From an uncultured Prevotellaceae bacterium (lineage in GTDB: Bacteria; Bacteroidota; Bacteroidia; Bacteroidales; Bacteroidaceae), in the NCBI GenBank assembly GCA_900318795.1, contig ONLU01000009.1, forward strand, positions 62,001 through 126,000: 64,000 bases of DNA. Reading direction: 5' to 3'. Below the pieces are notes generated by a model, which saw only the letters and a program-made list of their open reading frames with translations, ran no database searches and was not told the DNA's origin. This document shows, piece by piece, positions 37,960 to 46,667 of the stretch (positions are counted from its first letter, which is position 1; every line of letters starts with the position of its first letter). A program made the translations under genes and the position numbers.

Positions 37960-38679
37960 ATGAACTACGCATTGATAACAGGTGGCAGTCGCGGCATAGG
38001 CCGGGCCATCGCAGTAAAACTGGCTCAGGAGGGCTACCATGTGTTGATAAACTATACCAGCAATGACGCTGAGGCTCAGAAGACGCTGGAACTATGTGGC
38101 GGACAGGGCACCCTGATGCGCTTCGATGTCAGCGACAGCGAACAGACGCGTGCGGCCCTGACTGGCTGGCAGGCAGCACACGAGGGTGAATACATTTCTG
38201 TCGTCATCAACAATGCTGGCATCCGTCGTGACAATGTCATGGCTCTGATGCCCGAGGCTGACTGGCATCGGGTGCTCGACATCACGCTGTCGGGCTTCTA
38301 CAATGTCACACAGCCGCTGTTGCCTGCCATGCAGCTGCACAAGTTTGGACGCATCGTCAATATGGCAAGCGTCAGCGGTCTGAAGGGCCTGCCAGGACAG
38401 ACCAACTACTCTGCTGCCAAGGGTGGCATCATTGCGGCTACAAAGGCACTGGCACAGGAGGTGGCTCGTCGTAACGTCACTGTCAATGCCATCGCACCGG
38501 GCTTCATCCGCACGGACATGACGGAGGGCCTCAACGAGGCTGAACTGAAGAAGCAGATTCCCATGGGGCGCTTCGGTACTCCTGAGGAGGTGGCTGACGC
38601 TGTTGCCTTCCTGGCATCGCCTCAGGCTGGCTATATCACGGGCAATGTCATCTCCATCAACGGAGGATTGTATACTTAA
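37960..38679 (+). CDS. fabG: 3-oxoacyl-[ACP] reductase, cluster copy
   Basis: 239-residue classical short-chain dehydrogenase. It has the NADP-binding TGGSRGIGRAIAVKLAQEG, the NNAGI motif (INNAGIRRDNVMALM), catalytic Ser in NMASVSGLKG, YxxxK in NYSAAKGGIIAA, and the FabG ending VIAFLAS-type AFLASPQAGYITGNVISINGG. It reduces 3-ketoacyl-ACP to the 3-hydroxy form, feeding the dehydratase at 33.5 kb. The preceding 82-nt gap has heptamer-like AT-rich sequence. Being in the cluster rather than with other FAS genes suggests a dedicated copy. Confidence 0.92.
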   Translation: MNYALITGGSRGIGRAIAVKLAQEGYHVLINYTSNDAEAQKTLELCGGQGTLMRFDVSDSEQTRAALTGWQAAHEGEYISVVINNAGIRRDNVMALMPEADWHRVLDITLSGFYNVTQPLLPAMQLHKFGRIVNMASVSGLKGLPGQTNYSAAKGGIIAATKALAQEVARRNVTVNAIAPGFIRTDMTEGLNEAELKKQIPMGRFGTPEEVADAVAFLASPQAGYITGNVISINGGLYT

Positions 38680-38774
38680 GGTTTAAGGTTCAATGCGGCT
38701 TTGCCGCAGTTCAAGGTTCAAGGTTCAATGCGGCTTTGCCGCAGTTCAAGGTTTAAGGTTTAAAGTTCAAAGTT
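38679..38774 (+). repeat. Heptamer array with two GCGGC-TTT-GCCGC hairpins (leader of LolA-like gene)
   Basis: TTCAAGG/TTTAAGG/TTCAAAG heptamers interrupted by two identical 13-nt palindromes GCGGCTTTGCCGC (38695-38707 and 38730-38742). The array fills the whole gap between fabG and the next ATG and so forms its 5' leader. Confidence 0.9.
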
Positions 38775-39269
38775 ATGAAAAGGTTGTTTTTAGTTTTATC
38801 ATTGATTATTTGTTGTGCTGCAGTCAGTGTGGCACAGAATGTTACGCGTACACAGCACCGTGCTGCGGTGGCTCAGGACGATGTCACCACAGGCACCATG
38901 ACTATTCGCAAGCCTGAGTATATCTGCATATCTACCAACGAAGGCAAGGAACAGCTCATCATGGACGGTACCAAGTTCACGATGACCATGGGTGGCAAGA
39001 AGCATGTCACCGACAGCAAGAAGAACGCTCAGTTCTCCACCTTCCACGACGTGCTCCAGGCTGTCATCAACAACCAGCCTCTTCCTACGGGTGAAGACTT
39101 GTCTGTCACCACTCAGAAAGGTCTGAAGACCATTACCATCACTCCTGCCAAGAAGAAACGTCAGCTGTTTTCTTCGTTCGTTCTGGTCATCGACACCAAG
39201 TCATCTGCCATCCGTCAGCTTCGCATGAACGGACGTAAAGGTGATTACACTGATTATAAGATGCAATGA
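38775..39269 (+). CDS. LolA-like periplasmic lipid/lipoprotein carrier
   Basis: 164 residues with a clear signal peptide MKRLFLVLSLIICCAAVSVA. The mature part (ISTNEGKEQLIMDGTKFTMTMGGKKH, FSTFHDVLQAVINNQ, QLFSSFVLVIDTKSSAIRQLRM) has the strand and spacing pattern of outer-membrane lipoprotein carrier LolA-type folds. LolA-like proteins accompany MMPL exporters in aryl-polyene and flexirubin loci, presumably to ferry lipid product across the periplasm. Its stop overlaps the ATG of the DUF5686 gene (ATGA at 39266). The leader is entirely a heptamer/palindrome array. Confidence 0.75.
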   Translation: MKRLFLVLSLIICCAAVSVAQNVTRTQHRAAVAQDDVTTGTMTIRKPEYICISTNEGKEQLIMDGTKFTMTMGGKKHVTDSKKNAQFSTFHDVLQAVINNQPLPTGEDLSVTTQKGLKTITITPAKKKRQLFSSFVLVIDTKSSAIRQLRMNGRKGDYTDYKMQ

Positions 39270-41833
39270 TTACACTGCGTAAGTTTTTTTTCATCCTCTG
39301 TTCATTACTGACGGTAGTGCTGGCACATGCCCAGCAGATTCGGGGTGTGGTCACTGACGCTGAGACTGGCGACAGCATTCCCATGGTGAGCGTCGTCTAC
39401 AGAGGCCATCATGTCGCTGTGGTGTCCGATGTCAGCGGTCGCTTCACCATCGATCGCCATGAGGGGTGGAACATCACCTTCAGTGCGGTGGGCTATAAGT
39501 CGCGCATCGTTGCCGTGACAGCCAAGACCAAGGGCCGTCTCCACATCAAACTGTCGCCCGACAAGCATATGCTGGCTGAGGTTACCGTCAAGGCTAAACG
39601 CCAGAAGTACAGCCGTAAGAACAATCCTGCTGTGGAACTGATGCGTCGGGTGGTGGCTGCGAAGAAGAAGACCGACTTGTCGCTCAACGACTACTACCAG
39701 TATAACAAGTACGAGAAGATTACACTCTCCTTGAACGACCTGAAACCCGAACAGCTCGAGACGGGGCCTTTCAAGAAGCACCCCTGGCTGGTGGAACAGG
39801 TGGAGGTCAGCCCCCAGACGGGCAAGATGATTCTTCCTGTCAGTGTCGACGAGACGGTGTCGCAGAAGGTCTATCGTCGTGACCCCCGCTCTGAGAAGAC
39901 CATCATCATGGGACAGACCTCCAAGGGTGTCAACCATCTGTTCCAGACGGGTGACATCATCAATACCGTCCTGAAGGATGTCTTCACGGACATCGACCTC
40001 TATCAGGACCATATCCGCCTGTTGCAGTATCCCTTCATCTCGCCTATCAGCAACGAGGGTATCGGTTTCTATCGCTACTACATCGAGGATACGCTCGCCA
40101 TTGAGCGCGACTCGTGCATCCACCTCCACTTCCTGCCCAACAACCAGCAGGACATGGGTTTCCGGGGCGACTTGTACATCCTGAAGGACTCGTCGCTCCA
40201 CGTGCGTCGTTGCGAGATGACCATACCCAAGCAGAGCAACGTCAACTTCGTCAACAATGTCAAGATTCTGCAGGAGTACTCCAAACTGCCCGACGGTCAG
40301 TGGGTGCTCACCAAGGACGACATGACTACCGACCTCAACTTTGCCAGCTTCTTGCGCAGCACGACCGTCACCCGCACTACCTGTCTGACGGACTATAGCT
40401 TTGACCCCATACCCAAGAAACTCTTCAAGGGCAAGGCCAAACAATTCACCGAGGCTGATGCCGAGATGCGTGACGACGAGTTCTGGCGACAGTACCGGCA
40501 AGTCGAGCTGACCAAGAGCGAGGGCTCCATGGATAAGTTCGTTCACCGCATCGAGAACATCAAGGGCATGAAGTATGTCATCTTCGGACTCAAGGCGCTC
40601 TTCGAGAACTCCATCGAGACCAGTACGCCCAACTATATCGACATCTGTCCCGTCAACACCATCCTCTCGAACAACTATGTCGACGGATGGCGCTCGCGAC
40701 TGAGCTTCAAGACCACGGCCAACCTCAACAAGCACTTCTTCCTCTCTGCCTATTACGGACGGGGATGGGGGAGTCACAAGAACTACTATCTGGCTGAGGT
40801 GACCTATTCCATCAATCCCAAGAAGTACCTCCCTCATGAGTACCCTCGTCGGACGCTCACCGTACAGATCAACCGTGACGTCTGCTCACCCAGCGATCGC
40901 TTTGTGGATACCGATAAGGATAACTTCATGGTGGCTCTCAAGTGGGCGAAGGTCGACAAGATGATGCTCTACAACCGTCAGCAGGTGACCTTCGACTACG
41001 AGACTGACTGGGGCCTCAAGGCTACTCTCATCGGTAAGCGTGAGGAGAACGAGTCCTGTGGCAAGATGACCTTCACCACCCTCGACCAACCGGTACCTGT
41101 CGAGTTTCGTCGTACGGGCAATGGCGACTTCCTCAAGACCACGGAGGTCACGGCACGTCTGCGCTATGCACCTGGCGAGACCTACGTCAACAACAAGCTG
41201 CGTCGTCGTGTCATCAACAAGGATGCTCCTGTGTTCAGCATTTCTCATACCATGGGCTTCGATGGCATCATGGGTGGTCAGTACAACTACAACTTCACGG
41301 AGGCTCACATCTACAAGCGCTTCTGGCTCAGCAGCTGGGGTAAGCTCGACTTCAGCCTCAAGGCTGGCATTCAGTGGAGCCAGGTGCCCTATCCGCTGCT
41401 CATCCATCCTGCTGCCAACCAGTCGTACATCATTGCTCCTGAGACGTTCAACCTCATCAGAAACATGGAGTTCATGAACGACCGCTATGCTTCGTTCATG
41501 ATGTCGTGGGACCTCAACGGTAAGATCTTCAACCGTATCCCCCTCATCAAGAAGCTCCACTGGCGTGAGTACCTGGGCATCCGCATGCTGTGGGGCTCGC
41601 TGAGCGACAAGAACAATCCCTACCTCGAGCAGAATCGTGGCAACAGCCGCCTGATGTACTTCCCCGAAGGCTGTCATGTCATGGATCCCCATCGTCCCTA
41701 TGCGGAACTCGTCATCGGTGTCCATAACATCTTTAAGATCTGGCACATCGAGTACGTACGTCGCCTCAGCTACCATGACCTGCCCGACAGTCCCAAGTGG
41801 GGCATGCGCTACGTCATAGCACTGACCTTCTAA
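39266..41833 (+). CDS. DUF5686 outer-membrane protein with N-terminal carboxypeptidase-regulatory-like domain
   Basis: 855 residues. Signal peptide (MITLRKFFFILCSLLTVVLA), then a CarboxypepD_reg-like beta domain, about 25-110 (IRGVVTDAETGDSIPMVSVV ... VSDVSGRFTI), then DUF5686 (YNKYEKITLSLNDL onward) ending in a beta-rich, aromatic, probably outer-membrane barrel region that terminates in aromatic VIALTF. DUF5686 proteins are common in Bacteroidetes, with unknown function. Translational overlap with the LolA-like gene suggests a part in final delivery or insertion of a lipid or protein in the outer membrane. Its 3' end overlaps the convergent radical SAM gene by 4 nt. Confidence 0.85.
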   Translation: MITLRKFFFILCSLLTVVLAHAQQIRGVVTDAETGDSIPMVSVVYRGHHVAVVSDVSGRFTIDRHEGWNITFSAVGYKSRIVAVTAKTKGRLHIKLSPDKHMLAEVTVKAKRQKYSRKNNPAVELMRRVVAAKKKTDLSLNDYYQYNKYEKITLSLNDLKPEQLETGPFKKHPWLVEQVEVSPQTGKMILPVSVDETVSQKVYRRDPRSEKTIIMGQTSKGVNHLFQTGDIINTVLKDVFTDIDLYQDHIRLLQYPFISPISNEGIGFYRYYIEDTLAIERDSCIHLHFLPNNQQDMGFRGDLYILKDSSLHVRRCEMTIPKQSNVNFVNNVKILQEYSKLPDGQWVLTKDDMTTDLNFASFLRSTTVTRTTCLTDYSFDPIPKKLFKGKAKQFTEADAEMRDDEFWRQYRQVELTKSEGSMDKFVHRIENIKGMKYVIFGLKALFENSIETSTPNYIDICPVNTILSNNYVDGWRSRLSFKTTANLNKHFFLSAYYGRGWGSHKNYYLAEVTYSINPKKYLPHEYPRRTLTVQINRDVCSPSDRFVDTDKDNFMVALKWAKVDKMMLYNRQQVTFDYETDWGLKATLIGKREENESCGKMTFTTLDQPVPVEFRRTGNGDFLKTTEVTARLRYAPGETYVNNKLRRRVINKDAPVFSISHTMGFDGIMGGQYNYNFTEAHIYKRFWLSSWGKLDFSLKAGIQWSQVPYPLLIHPAANQSYIIAPETFNLIRNMEFMNDRYASFMMSWDLNGKIFNRIPLIKKLHWREYLGIRMLWGSLSDKNNPYLEQNRGNSRLMYFPEGCHVMDPHRPYAELVIGVHNIFKIWHIEYVRRLSYHDLPDSPKWGMRYVIALTF

Positions 41834-42606
41834 TAACTGGCTGAGCAGGGTATACCTGCAGCAATCACACGGTCGCGAATGGCATCAAGCTGTTCGCGAC
41901 TTGCTTTTTCCAGTCCCTGGGCTGGGGTCTCACGGTCTATGGTGTAGACCATCACCTGCTGGGGCTTGATCTGCTTGACGACTTCAAGCCACGGGGCTAC
42001 ATACGCCTCACTGGTGTTGTCGACGCTCTCTCCCTGACATTGGCCTCTCATAAACAGGGTCTGGATGATGATGTGGCCGTGGAAGGCTTTCATGCGCTCT
42101 ATAATCTGTGGCAGGTCGTAGGTGCCATTGGGGTGGTCTACCTTTTTTATATAGGTGGGGTCTGCGGTGTCTAGTTTCAGGATGTTGTTGTCCACGCGCA
42201 TCAGGGCATCGTGCACTTGCGGACGGTGTATCATGGTGGAATTGCTCAGCACGCTGACCTTGGCACTGGGACAATACTGGTTGCGCAACTGGATGACATC
42301 GTCTACGATCTCCGCAAAGTGGGGATGGCAGGTGGGCTCTCCATTGCCGGCAAAGGTCAGCACGTCAGGCAGTTGCCCCTGGGCTGTCATCTCCTGCAAC
42401 TTGGCCTCGAGCTTGAGGGCTACCTCCTGGCGGGTAGGCATGGGCAGGGTAGGGCGGTGGTCTTCGTTGAAGCCGCACTCGCAGTAGATGCAGTCGAAAC
42501 TGCACACCTTGCCGTCTGCAGGCAACAGGTTGATGCCAAGTGAAATGCCCAGCCGGCGACTGTGAACAGGCCCGAAAATGGGCGATGGATAGATAATTGT
42601 ACTCAT
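41830..42606 (-). CDS. Radical SAM protein
   Basis: 258 residues from the ATG at 42606 (MSTIIYPSPIFGPVHSRRLG). The radical SAM cluster is CSFDCIYCECGFN (CxxxCxxC, about residues 34-41), followed by the SAM-binding TFAGNGEPTCHP. The opening GPVHSRRLGISLGINLLP is typical of a widespread uncharacterised radical-SAM family whose substrate is unknown to me. No extra C-terminal iron-sulfur domain is obvious. Translation of the longer frame is unlikely because it would begin inside the promoter region (42615-42646). It is monocistronic, facing away from ftsX. Confidence 0.88.
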   Translation of the reverse strand: MSTIIYPSPIFGPVHSRRLGISLGINLLPADGKVCSFDCIYCECGFNEDHRPTLPMPTRQEVALKLEAKLQEMTAQGQLPDVLTFAGNGEPTCHPHFAEIVDDVIQLRNQYCPSAKVSVLSNSTMIHRPQVHDALMRVDNNILKLDTADPTYIKKVDHPNGTYDLPQIIERMKAFHGHIIIQTLFMRGQCQGESVDNTSEAYVAPWLEVVKQIKPQQVMVYTIDRETPAQGLEKASREQLDAIRDRVIAAGIPCSASY

Positions 42607-42614
42607 AGTGAGTG

Positions 42615-42646
42615 CAAAAATACGATTTTTTTTTTGGAATACCAAA
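42615..42646 (-). promoter_or_regulatory. Predicted promoter of radical SAM gene
   Basis: Minus-strand TTTG (42646-42643), 20-nt spacer, TATTTTTG (42622-42615). It shares its spacer with the opposing ftsX promoter. Confidence 0.7.
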
Positions 42647-42663
42647 AGAATTAGTTACCTTTG
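42633..42663 (+). promoter_or_regulatory. Predicted promoter of ftsX operon
   Basis: TTTG (42633-42636), 19-nt spacer, TACCTTTG (42656-42663), 33 nt before the ftsX ATG. It interlocks with the minus-strand promoter at 42615-42646, so their -33 elements lie inside each other's spacers. Confidence 0.75.
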
Positions 42664-42695
42664 CACGAAATTAGGTGTATTACGTCTAAAAAAAT

Positions 42696-43574
42696 ATGAG
42701 CAATAAGAAGAAAAGGCCCCGCAGCCGTCGCGGTATGCAGGCGGTGACATTGTGTATCAGTACGACTATGGTGCTGATTTTGTTGGGGTTAGTCGTGTTC
42801 TTTGTGTTGTCGGCACATAACTTGTCGGCACACATGAAGGAAAATCTCACAGTGACAGTGATGTTGAAGGACTCAGTGACGGTCAACGATGCCAAATTGT
42901 TCTGCCGCACCCTCTATCATAGGCCCTATAGCCGCAACATTGACTATATCAGCCAGGAGGAGGCTCAGCGTGAGCAGGTGAAGGAACTGGGCAGCGACCC
43001 GACGGAGTTCCTGGGGTTCAACCCCTTCCCTGCAACCCTGGAGATTCAGTTGAAGGCTGACTATGCCAACCGTGACTCGCTGAAGTGGATCACCAAGGAA
43101 ATCAAAAAGGACAACCGGGTGAGCGACATGGCCTATATGGAGGACCTGATGGATCGTGTCAACGCGAACCTTAGCCGCGTGAGCATCATCTTGCTGGTAT
43201 TGGCAGTACTGCTGACGTTCGTGTCGTTCTCGCTGATTAGCAATACCGTTCGACTGAGCGTCTATGCACGACGCTTCGTCATCCACACCATGAAACTGGT
43301 GGGGGCCTCGTGGAGCTTCATCCGTCGTCCGTTCCTCAAACAGGCGGTGGGCGTGGGCATCATTGCTGCCATCCTTGCCAATGGTGTGCTGGGGGCGGGC
43401 GTCTACGGACTGTACCTCACTCAGCCTGGTGTCTCTGACATCGTGACGTGGGAGGTGCTGGCTGTCACAGCTGCAAGCGTCCTGCTGTTTGGCATCGTCA
43501 TCACCATGCTGTGTGCCTGGCTGGCTGTCAACAAGTTCCTGCGCATGAAGGCCGGAGAGTTGTATAAGATTTAG
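42696..43574 (+). CDS. ftsX: Cell-division ABC-transporter-like permease FtsX
   Basis: 292 residues with the FtsX plan: a basic cytoplasmic N-terminus (MSNKKKRPRSRRGM), one helix at about 15-40, a periplasmic domain (ISQEEAQREQVKELG, FLGFNPFPATLEIQLK), then three helices including the FtsX signature SLISNTVRLSVYARRF. With FtsE it controls peptidoglycan hydrolases at the septum. ftsE is not adjacent, as is common in Bacteroidetes. It starts the plus-strand group ftsX, DUF3098, uppP, truB, queA, folK. A heptamer array separates it from the next gene. Confidence 0.92.
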   Translation: MSNKKKRPRSRRGMQAVTLCISTTMVLILLGLVVFFVLSAHNLSAHMKENLTVTVMLKDSVTVNDAKLFCRTLYHRPYSRNIDYISQEEAQREQVKELGSDPTEFLGFNPFPATLEIQLKADYANRDSLKWITKEIKKDNRVSDMAYMEDLMDRVNANLSRVSIILLVLAVLLTFVSFSLISNTVRLSVYARRFVIHTMKLVGASWSFIRRPFLKQAVGVGIIAAILANGVLGAGVYGLYLTQPGVSDIVTWEVLAVTAASVLLFGIVITMLCAWLAVNKFLRMKAGELYKI

Positions 43575-43642
43575 TTCAAAGTTCAAGGTTCAAGGTTCAA
43601 AGTTCAAGGTTCAATGGGCTTCGCCCAGTTCAAAGTTCAAAG
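43575..43642 (+). repeat. Heptamer array with one hairpin between ftsX and DUF3098 gene
   Basis: Repeated TTCAAAG/TTCAAGG heptamers, then palindrome TGGGC-TTC-GCCCA (43615-43627), then two more heptamers. It fills almost the whole intergenic gap and precedes the DUF3098 start by 10 nt. Confidence 0.9.
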
Positions 43643-43652
43643 TGATATAATT

Positions 43653-43892
43653 ATGGATAAGAGAGATTTTGCATTTGACAAAGTGAACTACATCCTGCTG
43701 GCTGTGGGGATGGCTGTGGTCGTCATCGGTTTCCTGCTGATGAGCGGCTCAGGGTCTACCGAGACGGCATACGATGCTGACATCTTCAGCGCCCGTCGCA
43801 TCAAGGTGGCCCCACTGGTATGCCTGATAGGCTTTGTATCGATGATATATGCTGTAGTAAGGAGACCAAAGGATAAGGAGCGTGCCGAATGA
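43653..43892 (+). CDS. DUF3098 small membrane protein
   Basis: 79 residues from the ATG at 43653 (MDKRDFAFDKVNYILLAVGM); the longer frame reads through the repeat and is rejected. Two membrane helices (NYILLAVGMAVVVIGFLLMSG and VAPLVCLIGFVSMIYAVV) flank a polar loop with YDADIFSARRIKVAP, matching DUF3098, a Bacteroidetes family found between ftsX and uppP. Function is unknown; synteny suggests a cell-envelope or division role. Its stop overlaps the uppP start (ATGA at 43889). Confidence 0.88.
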   Translation: MDKRDFAFDKVNYILLAVGMAVVVIGFLLMSGSGSTETAYDADIFSARRIKVAPLVCLIGFVSMIYAVVRRPKDKERAE

Positions 43893-44746
43893 CTTGGATA
43901 GAAACTGTTATCATCTCTATCGTAGAGGGACTGACTGAGTTCTTGCCAGTGTCTTCTACCGGACACATGATTATCACGCAGAATCTGCTGGGTATCCCTC
44001 AGGGCGACCCCTTTGTCCATGCCTTCACGTTCATCATCCAGTTTGGTGCTATCTTGTCGGTAGTATGTCTGTACTGGAAGCGCTTTTTCGTCTTCGACCA
44101 TTCACCGGCACCGGTTGGCAGCAACCTGCTCGGCAAACTGAAGCATCGCTTCCATTTCTACTGGCTGCTCATAGTGGGCGTGGTGCCTGCTGTCGTCGTG
44201 GGCCTGTTGGCCAAGAAGTCCGGACTGCTGGACTGGTTGCTGGACAGCGTGGAGGTCGTGGCGGTCATGCTGGTCGTGGGGGGTGTGTTCATGTTGTACT
44301 GCGACAAACTGTTCAATAAGGGTGACGAGGTGAACAAGGTCAACGAACGGAGGGCCTTCAACATCGGTTTATACCAGTGCATCTCGGTCATTCCCGGCGT
44401 GTCACGCTCTATGGCGACCATCGTTGGTGGTATGACGCAGGGACTGACGCGTAAGAAGGCTGCTGAGTTCTCGTTCTTCCTGGCTGTGCCCACCATGGCA
44501 GGGGCCACCTTGCTGGACTTGCTCGATCTGCTGAAGGAGGATGCCTCCTGGGCTACCTCTCATAATATCTCCATGCTCATCCTGGGCTGTGTGGTGTCGT
44601 TTGTCGTTGCCCTGCTGGCCATGAAGTGGTTCGTGGGCTTCCTGACAAAGTATGGCTTCAAAGCCTTTGGCTACTACCGCATCATCGTAGGAGGCATCAT
44701 CATCGTATTGCTGCTCACTGGTCATTCACTTGCAATGGTTGATTAA
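43889..44746 (+). CDS. uppP: Undecaprenyl-diphosphate phosphatase
   Basis: Integral membrane phosphatase of 285 residues that recycles undecaprenyl pyrophosphate to the monophosphate for peptidoglycan and surface-glycan synthesis. Diagnostic motifs are EGLTEFLPVSSTGH (about 12-25) and PGVSRSMATIVGGM (about 169-182) on the reaction face, among eight or so membrane helices. It overlaps the DUF3098 gene by four bases, and truB begins at the base after its stop codon, indicating tight co-translation. Confidence 0.96.
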   Translation: MTWIETVIISIVEGLTEFLPVSSTGHMIITQNLLGIPQGDPFVHAFTFIIQFGAILSVVCLYWKRFFVFDHSPAPVGSNLLGKLKHRFHFYWLLIVGVVPAVVVGLLAKKSGLLDWLLDSVEVVAVMLVVGGVFMLYCDKLFNKGDEVNKVNERRAFNIGLYQCISVIPGVSRSMATIVGGMTQGLTRKKAAEFSFFLAVPTMAGATLLDLLDLLKEDASWATSHNISMLILGCVVSFVVALLAMKWFVGFLTKYGFKAFGYYRIIVGGIIIVLLLTGHSLAMVD

Positions 44747-45460
44747 ATGGACTTCATAGAAGGCGAATTCATATCCATCAACAAACCCTACCGCATGTCG
44801 TCGTTTGGGGCTCTGGCCTATGTGCGTACCCGCCTCTCACGGGCTGTGGGGGTGCGGCGCGTGAAGATAGGTCACGCAGGGACCCTGGACCCTCTGGCTA
44901 CAGGGGTGCTGATACTCTGTACGGGCAAGAAGACCAAGGAGATAGAACGCCTGCAACTCGATACCAAGGAATATACGGCAACGCTCCAACTGGGGGCTAC
45001 CACTGCCAGCTACGACATGGAGCACGAGGTGAACGCAACCTTTCCTACAGAGCATATCAACCGGGAACTCATAGACCGTGTGCTGACTACGTTTGTAGGC
45101 GACATACAACAGGTGCCTCCTTCCTATTCTGCGGTGAAGATAGGTGGTGACAGGGCCTATAAGCTGAAGCGTCAGGGTGAACAGGTGGAACTGAAAGCCA
45201 AGACCGTCCGCATCGACGAGATAGAGGTGACTGACTTCGATGCTGACCTGATGCTGCTGAGCATCCGTGTGCAGTGTGGCAAGGGTACCTATATACGCGC
45301 ATTGGCACGCGACATTGGCAGGGCACTCCAGAGTGGTGCCTACCTGACGGCTCTCTGCCGTACACGGGTGGGGAATGTGCGCATCGAAGACTGCATCACG
45401 CTGGATGACTTCCCTGACTGGCTCTCCCGTCAGGACATCGTCAGAAAGGTAAAAGAGTAA
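44747..45460 (+). CDS. truB: tRNA pseudouridine(55) synthase
   Basis: Makes pseudouridine at position 55 of the T loop of tRNAs. 237 residues. Catalytic Asp48 is in GHAGTLDPLATGVL; other family motifs are YTATLQLGATTASYD, QVPPSYSAVKIGG and the C-terminal GTYIRALARDIGRAL. The product is somewhat shorter than E. coli TruB because the C-terminal PUA domain is essentially absent, common in Bacteroidetes. It starts immediately after uppP. A period-7 AT-rich leader separates it from queA. Confidence 0.95.
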   Translation: MDFIEGEFISINKPYRMSSFGALAYVRTRLSRAVGVRRVKIGHAGTLDPLATGVLILCTGKKTKEIERLQLDTKEYTATLQLGATTASYDMEHEVNATFPTEHINRELIDRVLTTFVGDIQQVPPSYSAVKIGGDRAYKLKRQGEQVELKAKTVRIDEIEVTDFDADLMLLSIRVQCGKGTYIRALARDIGRALQSGAYLTALCRTRVGNVRIEDCITLDDFPDWLSRQDIVRKVKE

Positions 45461-45510
45461 ATAGCGTAATAAATCGTAAATAGTAAATCGTAAAATACTA
45501 AATAACATAG
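45461..45510 (+). repeat. AT-rich period-7 spacer upstream of queA
   Basis: Near 45473-45500 the gap reads as in-register heptamers ATAAATC, GTAAATA, GTAAATC, GTAAAAT. It is the leader of queA. No TAnnTTTG box is seen. Confidence 0.55.
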
Positions 45511-46653
45511 ATGAAACTCTCACAATTCAGATTTAAAATGCCTGTTGAGTGTCTGGCATTGGAACCGCCTCACAAGGTTTTTGAGAACGAAGACGGCACA
45601 GTGGACAAGGTCTATCGTCGTGACGAATGTCGTATGATGGTCATTCACCGCAAGAGTGAGACGATAGATATGTATGCCAAGGATGCTGAGGGCAAAGACA
45701 CAGACCAGTTCCTGCTCTTCCGTGACATCATCAACTACTTCGATGATGGTGATGTCATGGTGCTCAACGATTCCAAGGTGTTCCCTGCCCGTCTGTTCGG
45801 TACCAAGGAGAAGACGGATGCCAAGATTGAGGTGTTCCTGCTGCGTGAACTGAATGAAGACCTTCGACTCTGGGATGTGCTGGTAGAACCGGCTCGTAAG
45901 ATCCGTATTGGCAACAAGCTCTTCTTCGAGGAGGACGGTCCCATGGTGGCTGAGGTCATTGACAATACCACCAGCCGTGGACGCACGCTGCGCTTCCTCT
46001 ACGACTGTCCGCACGACGAGTTCAAACGCGAACTGTATGCGCTGGGCTCTGCTCCCCTGCCGCGTTACATCATCAACCAGCGCGACGTCATGCCGGAAGA
46101 TACGGAAAACTTCCAGACCATCTATGCCAAAAACGAAGGGGCTGTCACTGCACCGGCTGCAGGACTGCACTTCAGTCGTGAACTGATGAAGCGCCTGGAG
46201 ATACGTGGTGTCAATTTCTCCTTCCTGACCGTACACTGTGGCTTGGGGACTTTCGACACCATCGAGGTGGAGGACCTGACCAAGCACAAGATGAGCTCTG
46301 AGCAGATGATCATCAATGCTGAGGCCTGCCAGGTGGTCAACAAAGCCCGCAAGGAGGGCCATCACATCTGTGTCGTGGGTGTCAGTGCCTTGCGGGCCTG
46401 CGAGACGGCAGTAGGTACTGACGGAATGCTCAAGGAGTTTGAAGGCTGGACTAACCGCTTCATCTTCCCTCCCTACGATTTCGGACTGGCTGACTCGATG
46501 GTGGCCAACTTCTACCATCCGGAGTCTACCATGCTCATGGCTACTGCTGCCTTTGGTGGCTACGACCTCGTCATGAAGGCTTACGACCTGGCTGTGGAGA
46601 AAGGCTATAAGTTTGGCTGCTATGGCGATGCTATGCTGATATTGGACGATTAA
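45511..46653 (+). CDS. queA: S-adenosylmethionine:tRNA ribosyltransferase-isomerase
   Basis: Transfers and isomerises the ribosyl group of SAM onto 7-aminomethyl-7-deazaguanine in tRNA, giving epoxyqueuosine. The 380-residue product has the signatures [46 protein letters not shown] and [10 protein letters not shown], plus a final segment [34 protein letters not shown]. It is slightly longer than many QueA because of N-terminal and internal acidic loops. It lies with truB, another tRNA-modification gene; folK starts 14 nt downstream. Confidence 0.96.
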   Translation: MKLSQFRFKMPVECLALEPPHKVFENEDGTVDKVYRRDECRMMVIHRKSETIDMYAKDAEGKDTDQFLLFRDIINYFDDGDVMVLNDSKVFPARLFGTKEKTDAKIEVFLLRELNEDLRLWDVLVEPARKIRIGNKLFFEEDGPMVAEVIDNTTSRGRTLRFLYDCPHDEFKRELYALGSAPLPRYIINQRDVMPEDTENFQTIYAKNEGAVTAPAAGLHFSRELMKRLEIRGVNFSFLTVHCGLGTFDTIEVEDLTKHKMSSEQMIINAEACQVVNKARKEGHHICVVGVSALRACETAVGTDGMLKEFEGWTNRFIFPPYDFGLADSMVANFYHPESTMLMATAAFGGYDLVMKAYDLAVEKGYKFGCYGDAMLILDD

Positions 46654-46667
46654 GACCTGATGACAAG

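Noticed and set aside
39305..40837. 510-codon minus-strand frame opposite the DUF5686 gene
   Set aside because: It is a long antisense shadow caused by codon bias; it lacks domains, while the plus frame has a signal peptide and recognised family features.
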